Shown: one piece after another, positions 58,677 through 64,000 of the stretch | Numbering within the stretch: position 1 is the stretch's first letter | Layout of the letters: every line of letters begins with the position of its first letter | Origin: Streptomyces albicerus | Lineage (GTDB): Bacteria > Actinomycetota > Actinomycetes > Streptomycetales > Streptomycetaceae | Assembly (NCBI RefSeq): GCF_008905045.1 | Contig: NZ_VWMY01000021.1 | Span: 107,853 to 171,852, forward strand | Direction: 5' to 3' | Length of the DNA: 64,000 nt | Position numbers and translations under genes: made by a program | The notes under the pieces: model-generated | The model's database searches: none | What the model was told of the DNA's origin: nothing | What the model saw: the letters and a program-made list of their open reading frames with translations, nothing else

Positions 58677-60152
58677 GTGCCCTCCATGAACGACCTCGTC
58701 CACCAGCACACCGCCCTCGGTCCCTCCGACCTCGAGTGGCTGCATCTGCTGGTCTCGGAGTGGCAGCTGCTCTCCGACCTCTCCTTCGCCGACCTCGTCC
58801 TGTGGGTCCCCACGCGCGACGGCACCCGCTATGTCTCGGTCGCCCAGATGCGGCCCAACACCGGACCCACCTCGTACCAGGACGACATGGTCGGCCACCT
58901 CGTCCCGCGCGGCCGCCGCCCCATGCTGGACGTCGCCCTGGACGAGGGCCGGATCGTGCGCGAGGGCGACCCGGAGTGGCGCGAAGAAGTCCCCGTACGG
59001 GTCGAGTCGATTCCCGTACGCAGGGAGGGGCGCGTCCTGGGGGTCATCGCCCGCAACACCAACCTGCTCACCGTGCGCACGCCCTCGCGGCTCGAACTCA
59101 CCTATCTCCAGAGCGCGTCCGACCTCGCCCAGATGATCGCGGCGGGCTCCTTCCCGTTCCCCAACCAGCAGGTCGACATGGACGCCTCGCCACGTGTGGG
59201 CGACGGCCTGATCCGGCTGGACGCGGACGGCGTGGTCCAGTACGCGTCGCCGAACGCGCTGTCGGCGTACCACCGTCTGGGCCTGGCCGCCGACCTGGTC
59301 GGCCACCACCTGGGCAAGACCACGGCCGAACTCGCCCCGTCCCGGGGTCCGGTGGACGAGGCGCTGGCCAAGGTCGCCAGCGGATGGGCGCCCCGCGAGT
59401 TCGAGATCGAGAGTGACGACGGCGTGATCCAGTTGCGCGCGATCCCGCTCAAACCCAAGGGCACGCGGGTCGGTTCACTCGTACTCCTCAGAGACGTCAC
59501 CGAACTGCGGCGCCGCGAGCGCGAGTTGATCACCAAGGACGCGACCATCCGGGAGATCCACCACCGGGTGAAGAACAACCTCCAGACGGTCGCGGCCCTG
59601 CTCCGCCTCCAGGCCCGCCGCATCGACTCCGACACGGGCCGCGAAGCCCTCGAAGAGGCCGTGCGCCGCGTCGGGTCGATCGCCATCGTGCACGAGACGC
59701 TCTCCCAGAACCTGGACGAGCGCGTGGAGTTCGACGAGATCGCCGACCGGGTGCTCGCCATGGTCGCCGAGATCTCCCCGGGCAAGGTCACCGGCCGGCG
59801 CACGGGCCGCTTCGGCATACTCGACGCCGAAGTCGCGACCCCGCTCTCCATGGTCCTCACCGAAGTCCTGCAGAACGCGCTGGAGCACGGCTTCCGCGAG
59901 GGCGACCGCGGCACGGTCGAGGTGTCGGCGGTCCGCGGCGGCAGTTCCAAGGAGACCCGCCTCCTGGTCACCGTCCAGGACGACGGCATCGGCCTCCCCG
60001 AGGGCTTCGACCCGCACCGCTCGGGCAACCTGGGCCTGCAGATCGTACGGACCCTGGTGGAGGGGGAGTTGGGCGGCACCTTCGACATGGTCCCGGCCCC
60101 CGAGCGCGGCACGCAGGTCGTCCTGGACATTCCTGTGCCCTCCCGCAAGTAA
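58677..60152 (+). CDS. PdtaS-type sensor histidine kinase
   Basis: A soluble kinase of about 491 residues without membrane helices. Order: an N-terminal GAF-like domain (residues 1 to about 155), a PAS domain (about 170-290, beginning VGDGLIRLDADGVVQYASPNA), then a HisKA_2 region with REIHHRVKNNLQTVAALLRLQARR carrying the phosphorylated His, and an HATPase (LTEVLQNALEHGF, DDGIGLP, GNLGLQIV). This is the architecture of M. tuberculosis PdtaS, which signals to an RNA-binding antiterminator, PdtaR. No response regulator is adjacent. The start is GTG at 58677 or ATG at 58686; neither has a clear ribosome-binding site. A dre-like site lies 330 bp upstream. Confidence 0.9.
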   Translation: MPSMNDLVHQHTALGPSDLEWLHLLVSEWQLLSDLSFADLVLWVPTRDGTRYVSVAQMRPNTGPTSYQDDMVGHLVPRGRRPMLDVALDEGRIVREGDPEWREEVPVRVESIPVRREGRVLGVIARNTNLLTVRTPSRLELTYLQSASDLAQMIAAGSFPFPNQQVDMDASPRVGDGLIRLDADGVVQYASPNALSAYHRLGLAADLVGHHLGKTTAELAPSRGPVDEALAKVASGWAPREFEIESDDGVIQLRAIPLKPKGTRVGSLVLLRDVTELRRRERELITKDATIREIHHRVKNNLQTVAALLRLQARRIDSDTGREALEEAVRRVGSIAIVHETLSQNLDERVEFDEIADRVLAMVAEISPGKVTGRRTGRFGILDAEVATPLSMVLTEVLQNALEHGFREGDRGTVEVSAVRGGSSKETRLLVTVQDDGIGLPEGFDPHRSGNLGLQIVRTLVEGELGGTFDMVPAPERGTQVVLDIPVPSRK

Positions 60153-60203
60153 GAGCCTGTGTCCTGCTCCCCGGCCGGGCGCCCGGGATATGACACAGGC
60201 TCT
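60152..60203 (+). terminator. Terminator of the histidine kinase gene
   Basis: A perfect 12-bp outer stem (60152-60163 with 60192-60203) encloses a second GC-rich stem. It begins at the stop codon. Confidence 0.85.
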
Positions 60204-60312
60204 GACCCGCAGACCCATCCGCACCATTACTTCACGCACACGCTACGTAATCATCGTGGGCCTCGGCAGGCGCCGAACGACCCACGAAGACGCAGCTGCA
60301 AACAGCAATGAA

Positions 60313-60337
60313 CCCCGGACCACTTGATGGTCCGGGG
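60313..60337 (-). terminator. Terminator between histidine kinase and wblE
   Basis: CCCCGGACCA and TGGTCCGGGG form a perfect 10-bp stem around a 5-base loop, about 115 bp after the wblE stop. It could serve either strand. Confidence 0.75.
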
Positions 60338-60451
60338 CTCACAGTGCTCACTGGTGATGCGCATCGGGGGTACTGCGCGCTGCGGCTCGGGGGCGGGAGA
60401 TGCGTACTCGCTGTACGCGCCGCCAAGCTCAGGCTGTTACGGGGCGGGTTG

Positions 60452-60709
60452 TCAGGCGGATGCCTGACGTGCCCGGTTGCGGGCGGCGCGGCGCTTCATG
60501 GCGCGGCGCTCGTCCTCGCTGAGACCACCCCAGACGCCGGAGTCCTGGCCGGACTCGAGCGCCCACTGCAGGCACTGCTCCATGACGGGGCAGCGACGGC
60601 AGACGGCCTTGGCTTCCTCGATCTGCAGCAGCGCAGGACCGGTGTTGCCGATGGGGAAGAAGAGCTCGGGGTCTTCCTCGCGGCAAACGGCGTTGTGACG
60701 CCAGTCCAT
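60452..60709 (-). CDS. wblE: WhiB-family iron-sulfur regulator WblE
   Basis: An 85-residue Wbl protein with the four cluster cysteines Cys9, Cys37, Cys40 and Cys46 in the C-x27-C-x2-C-x5-C spacing. The GVWGG turn is at 58-62, followed by a basic C-terminus (RRAMKRRAARNRARQ) that contacts DNA. Wbl proteins bind a [4Fe-4S] cluster and region 4 of the principal sigma factor. WblE is the Streptomyces counterpart of mycobacterial WhiB1, from context and memory. The start is ATG at 60709, after a GGAGAGG site. A 318-bp upstream region precedes it. Confidence 0.93.
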   Translation of the reverse strand: MDWRHNAVCREEDPELFFPIGNTGPALLQIEEAKAVCRRCPVMEQCLQWALESGQDSGVWGGLSEDERRAMKRRAARNRARQASA

Positions 60710-60753
60710 GGCTGCTACCTCTCCTTGGTATTACATGCACGTTGCTTGTGAAT

Positions 60754-60767
60754 GTGAACGCTTTCAC
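60754..60767. promoter_or_regulatory. Short palindrome in the wblE upstream region
   Basis: GTGAACGCTTTCAC (GTGAA-N4-TTCAC) lies 45 bp before the wblE start, within promoter distance. A T8 tract at about 60929-60936 and no gene are otherwise seen in 60710-61027. The binding protein is unknown. Confidence 0.4.
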
Positions 60768-61027
60768 GAATCCCTCAACAAGTGAAGGGCCGACCGCCAG
60801 ACGGACTGACGTGGTCCTGTGATTTGAGGAGGGGTTCCGGCTCTCTGTGGGGGCGATGTTGCGGCCCGTCCCGAGCGCCACGTAGAGACTCGCAAACCTC
60901 AGCGGCGGATACAACCCCTACCGGAAAGTTTTTTTTGATTCCTCGGTGTCGACTAGGTCACAGCCGTACTTCCATGGGGTGGATCCTGGCCTAAACGTTC
61001 GAGTGGAAGGACTTTAGCCCGTTCCGC

Positions 61028-61996
61028 TCACACAATCACACGCAGTGCACGGCGAACGCCTGTGAACGTCACGCTCGTACGTAGCCCTAGGTGGTCGCCG
61101 TCCATCTGGAGGGGGAGCGGGGCCTTCGAATGCAAGGTGAAGTCCGTCAGGTCGTGCAGGGAGACCGCGTGCTTTCCATGGGGTCCGCGCTCGGGGGACG
61201 AAGCGAGCAACTGGGTGCCATACCGGGCAACCGCGACCGTCGACATGCGGCTGAGACCGAGTACATCGAGGCCGGTATCGAACGAGGCCTTAGGTGACGC
61301 GTACACCGGGCGATTGCCCAGATACGTCCACGGAGAGGTGTTGCAGACTATCGACAGCACCAAACCGGTCACCGGGTCGGCGTCGGGGCGTTCCAGCGTG
61401 ATGGTCCCGTGGCGGCGGTGGCTCTCCCCGAAGAACTGGCGCATCGCCTGGCGCAGGTAGAGGGAGTGTGTGGAGCGCTTGCCGCGCTCGCGGTGCTGTT
61501 CGACGCGGCCGACCACGCCCGCGTCGAAGCCGAGGCCCGCGTTGAAGGTGAACCAGCGGGCGGGGACGCCCTCGTCCTCGCTGCCCGGGGTGCCCGCCGC
61601 GAGGCCCAGGCCGACCGTGCGCTTCCGGCCCTCGCGCAGGGCGTCGAGGAGGGCGCCGGTGGCCTCCACGGGTTCGTTGGGCAGGCCAAGGGCGCGGGCG
61701 AAGACGTTGGTGGAGCCGCCGGGGACGACGGCCAGACCGGGCAGGCGGTCGGGGTCGGGGCCGTTGTGCAGCAGGCCGTTCACGACTTCGTTGACCGTGC
61801 CGTCGCCGCCGAGGGCGACGACCAGTTCTATGTCCTTGCTCTCCGCGGCCTGCCGGCCGAGGTCCCTGGCGTGCCCGCGGTACTCGGTGGTGACCGCCTC
61901 GAGTTTCATCTCGCTCGCCAGCGCGTGGATCAAGACGTCACGCGTGCGTGCGCTTGTGGTGGTTGCTGCCGGATTGACCACGAGAAGTGCACGCAT
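61028..61996 (-). CDS. Diacylglycerol-kinase-fold lipid kinase
   Basis: A 322-residue protein of the DagK/YegS type. ALGGDGTVNEVVNGLL (61-76) is the nucleotide-binding signature, VVPGGSTNVFARALGLP follows, and LPLQMDGDHLG near the C-terminus completes the family pattern. There are no membrane helices, so it acts on membrane lipids from the cytoplasm. The lipid substrate (diacylglycerol, sphingoid-like or other) cannot be told. The start is ATG at 61996. It lies upstream of wblE on the same strand but with a long gap and probably its own promoter. Confidence 0.9.
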   Translation of the reverse strand: MRALLVVNPAATTTSARTRDVLIHALASEMKLEAVTTEYRGHARDLGRQAAESKDIELVVALGGDGTVNEVVNGLLHNGPDPDRLPGLAVVPGGSTNVFARALGLPNEPVEATGALLDALREGRKRTVGLGLAAGTPGSEDEGVPARWFTFNAGLGFDAGVVGRVEQHRERGKRSTHSLYLRQAMRQFFGESHRRHGTITLERPDADPVTGLVLSIVCNTSPWTYLGNRPVYASPKASFDTGLDVLGLSRMSTVAVARYGTQLLASSPERGPHGKHAVSLHDLTDFTLHSKAPLPLQMDGDHLGLRTSVTFTGVRRALRVIV

Positions 61997-62132
61997 GCGA
62001 TGCAGCGTACCTACCGAGTGGTACTCGGCCCATACCGAGGTAAGGCTCGGGTGAGAGGGGGAGTGCGCGGCGCGTGCCCGGGAGACGCCCCGGGGCCGTT
62101 GGCGGGCAAGGGGTGAGGGCTACTCTTCAGGG

Positions 62133-62585
62133 GTGAGCTCTGAGCAGAATCCCACCCCGGACAACCCCGACGCCGAATCCCGCCGCCCCGGGCGACTGAC
62201 CGCCGCGGCGGCGCTGGCCGCGCTGGAGGGGCTCGCCCTCGTCGTCGGTGGCGTCTACATGCTCGTGATGGGTCTCACGGGCCACCCGGACGACCGGAGC
62301 CAGGCCGTCACCGGGGGCGTGACGCTGATCGTGCTCGCGCTGCTGCCGTTGCTGGCCGCGCGCGGGCTGCTCCTGCGGCGCAGCTGGAGCCGGGGGCCGG
62401 CGATCATCACGCAGATCATGGCGTTGCCCGTCGCCTACAACCTGCTTCAGGCCGACAGTCTCGCCATTCCCGGGGGGATCGCGCTGGCTGTGGTGGCTGT
62501 CGCGTCGTTGGTGCTGATCGTGAATCCCGAGACGACGCGGGCGTTGGGGATCACCGGGCCCGGTGGGGTACGGGAGCCGAAGTAG
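62133..62585 (+). CDS. Four-helix membrane protein of unknown function
   Basis: A 150-residue protein. An acidic, Pro-rich N-terminal 20 residues (EQNPTPDNPDAESRRPGR) is followed by four membrane helices (LAALEGLALVVGGVYMLVMGL, GGVTLIVLALLPLLAARGLLL, a helix around IITQIMALPVAYNLL, and GIALAVVAVASLVLIV). It ends VNPETTRALG, a pattern common in small integral membrane proteins of Streptomyces. The start is GTG at 62133. It is divergent from the lipid kinase gene across 136 bp and converges on sigH. Confidence 0.8.
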   Translation: MSSEQNPTPDNPDAESRRPGRLTAAAALAALEGLALVVGGVYMLVMGLTGHPDDRSQAVTGGVTLIVLALLPLLAARGLLLRRSWSRGPAIITQIMALPVAYNLLQADSLAIPGGIALAVVAVASLVLIVNPETTRALGITGPGGVREPK

Positions 62586-62609
62586 TACGGGTGCGTTGAG
62601 GACGTACTG

Positions 62610-62720
62610 AATCTGCGGGTCGGTGGGGGCTCGTCGCCCCCCTCTCGGCTTCGCTCGAGCGGGGGACCCGCCATCGCGGCGGAGCCGCAAACGTCACAGC
62701 CCCGCGCCCCTGAAAGCCTC
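62610..62720 (+). repeat. Dispersed intergenic repeat, family B, copy 5, with insertion
   Basis: TGCGGGTCGGTGGGGGCTCG opens the element. About 45 bp with a CTCGCTCGAGCG-like palindrome is inserted before the standard GCGGCGGAGCCGC and ACAGCCCCGCGCCCCTGA end. Confidence 0.55.
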
Positions 62721-62774
62721 CGGTGCCCGTGCCCCAGAGACGAACGGTTGCCGGCGCCGCTGAAAGCAATCGCC

Positions 62775-62796
62775 CGCGCCCCTGAACAGGGGCGCG
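62775..62796. terminator. Hairpin downstream of sigH
   Basis: A perfect 10-bp stem, CGCGCCCCTG with CAGGGGCGCG, two bases apart. It lies 8 bp past the sigH stop in a convergent gap. Confidence 0.7.
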
Positions 62797-62803
62797 AGGT
62801 CTG

Positions 62804-63622
62804 CTACTCCTCCACCAGCAGCTTTTCGCGGAGCTGGGCCAAGGTGCGGGCCAGGAGCCTGGAGACGTGCATCTGGGAGATGCCGACCTCCTGGGCGATC
62901 TGGGACTGGGTCATGTTGGCGAAGAAGCGCAGGAGCAGGATGCGCTTCTCGCGCGGCGGGAGGTCCTCGAGGAGCGGCTTGAGGGACTCGCGGTACTCGA
63001 CGCCCTCCAGGGCCTCGTCCTCGGCGCCGAGGGTGTCCGCGACCGCCGGGGACTCGTCGTCCGTGTCGGGGACGTCCAGGGACAGCGTGGAGTACGCGTT
63101 GGCCGACTCCAGACCCTCCAGGACCTCCTCCTCCGAGATGGCCAGCTTCTCGGCCAGCTCATGCACGGTGGGGGAGCGCCCGTGCTGCTGCGAGAGCTCC
63201 GCGGTCGCCGTGGTCAGCGCGAGCCGCAGCTCCTGCAGCCGGCGCGGCACGCGGACCGCCCAGCCCTTGTCCCGGAAGTGCCGCTTGATCTCGCCGACCA
63301 CCGTCGGCGTCGCGTACGTCGAGAACTCCACGCCGCGCTCCGGGTCGAAGCGGTCGACCGACTTGATCAGGCCGATGGTGGCGACCTGCGTGAGATCGTC
63401 CAGCGGCTCACCGCGGTTGCGGAAGCGGCGCGCGAGGTGCTCGACGAGCGGCAGATGCATCCGGACCAGCTGGTTGCGCAGCTCCGCGTACTCCGGGGTG
63501 CCCTCCTTCAGCTTGCGCAGCTCGATGAACTTGGCCCGCGCCCCGCTGCGGTTGTGGGGGTCGTGCTGCGCGCCTGAGGTGCCGCTGTCGGCGTTTCGTT
63601 CGTGCTCGTGCTGCTCGCTCAT
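62804..63622 (-). CDS. sigH: Stress-response sigma factor SigH (SigB/SigF family), shortest form
   Basis: A 272-residue group 3 sigma factor. Region 2 has LVRMHLPLVEHLARRFRNRGEPLDDLTQVATIGLIKSVDRFDPERGVEFSTYATPTVVGEIKRHFRD, region 3 follows, and region 4 ends with ITMSQ-like ANMTQSQIAQEVGISQMHVSRLLARTL. SigH handles osmotic and stationary-phase stress and aerial development in Streptomyces. The ATG at 63622 gives a product of about 31 kDa. The frame stays open upstream to a GTG at 63952 (382 residues) and on past the right edge without a stop. S. coelicolor is known to make sigmaH forms of about 52, 38 and 31 kDa, so longer products are likely. The cognate anti-sigma gene should lie to the right. 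Confidence 0.92.
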   Translation of the reverse strand: MSEQHEHERNADSGTSGAQHDPHNRSGARAKFIELRKLKEGTPEYAELRNQLVRMHLPLVEHLARRFRNRGEPLDDLTQVATIGLIKSVDRFDPERGVEFSTYATPTVVGEIKRHFRDKGWAVRVPRRLQELRLALTTATAELSQQHGRSPTVHELAEKLAISEEEVLEGLESANAYSTLSLDVPDTDDESPAVADTLGAEDEALEGVEYRESLKPLLEDLPPREKRILLLRFFANMTQSQIAQEVGISQMHVSRLLARTLAQLREKLLVEE

Positions 63623-64000
63623 GATCCCGCCCGTCACCTGCCGCCGCCCTTCCGAGGACGCTCCCCCAGACTCCGTCCGGGGGGACCCCCACTGCGCGGC
63701 AACGCCTGGATCCTGTCGCCCGTCACGGCCGGAGAGCGCCTCGTGCTCGCCCTCGTCGATCGGCTCTGCCCGCTGAGACACTTCGGCCGCCGAGGAGTCG
63801 TAGTCCTCCGGGTGCGGCCGGGCGTGCTGCTCGGGGATGCCTTCGACACCCTCCGCCAGGCGCCGAGGCCCGCCCAGGCCGTCCTCGCCCTCGGCGGGAA
63901 GTTCCCGTGTGCCGCGCTCTTCGTCCCGCACCGGCCCGTCCCCGTTCCTCACGCCGGCCCGGGTCCCGCGCCGCGCTGTTTGTAGAGGCTGATCGAAACG

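Overview
The window is a very GC-rich actinobacterial chromosome segment and almost certainly comes from a Streptomyces. Three things point there: codons ending in G or C nearly throughout; a gene set that, from memory, is the conserved core-arm neighbourhood holding sigR-rsrA, the epi-isozizaene synthase/CYP170A pair, nrdABS, dasR-dasABC-nagB, wblE and sigH (SCO51xx-SCO524x in S. coelicolor); and a rare TTA leucine codon in the terpene synthase gene. No prophage, insertion sequence, CRISPR array or defence island was seen. This is core chromosome, and the unusual material lies in gene architecture, regulation and intergenic repeats.

Layout. 1-2.2 kb: the start of an ABC1/UbiB-type kinase overlapped by a ThiF-like gene, and a divergent YgjP-type metal hydrolase. 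2.3-5.5 kb: an operon of three AIM24-domain proteins, the first fused to TerD. 5.6-15 kb: NUDIX and zincin-like genes that overlap, an NAD-dependent epimerase, moaE, a 54-residue membrane protein, a PDZ/Lon-like protease, a PPA1309-family gene and a UPF0182 membrane protein. 14.9-17.5 kb: two identical initiator tRNAs flanking a Sel1-repeat protein, with tandem repeats. 17.7-22.5 kb: catR and a divergent catalase, a CBS protein, hisN, a TetR regulator and an SMR transporter. 22.6-27.4 kb: rsgA-aroA, an M50 peptidase, a SRAP protein and an alpha/beta hydrolase.

27.4-32.7 kb: sigR-rsrA behind an autoregulatory-type promoter, two overlapping membrane HD-domain genes and a TPR protein. 32.8-36.3 kb: peptide deformylase and the albaflavenone pair. 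36.3-41.4 kb: the nrdA-nrdB-nrdS operon (leftward) under two NrdR boxes and a cobalamin riboswitch, so it should respond to deoxynucleotide state and to vitamin B12. 41.4-47.6 kb: a GNAT enzyme, a nucleoside hydrolase and two carboxylate uptake units (SSS plus DUF3311; CstA plus YbdD). 47.9-56.5 kb: the aminosugar block. DasABC imports chitobiose, DasD cleaves it, NagB deaminates GlcN-6-P, a SIS-domain protein follows, and DasR represses through dre sites.

56.7-64 kb: an SDR/TetR divergent pair, a PdtaS-type histidine kinase with an unexpected dre-like site upstream, wblE, a lipid kinase, a small membrane protein and sigH, whose long forms run off the right edge. At least ten intergenic stretches carry copies of two dispersed repeat families. 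Starts were chosen from ribosome-binding sites, overlaps and family length. All functional calls are by reading motifs, and no database search was run.
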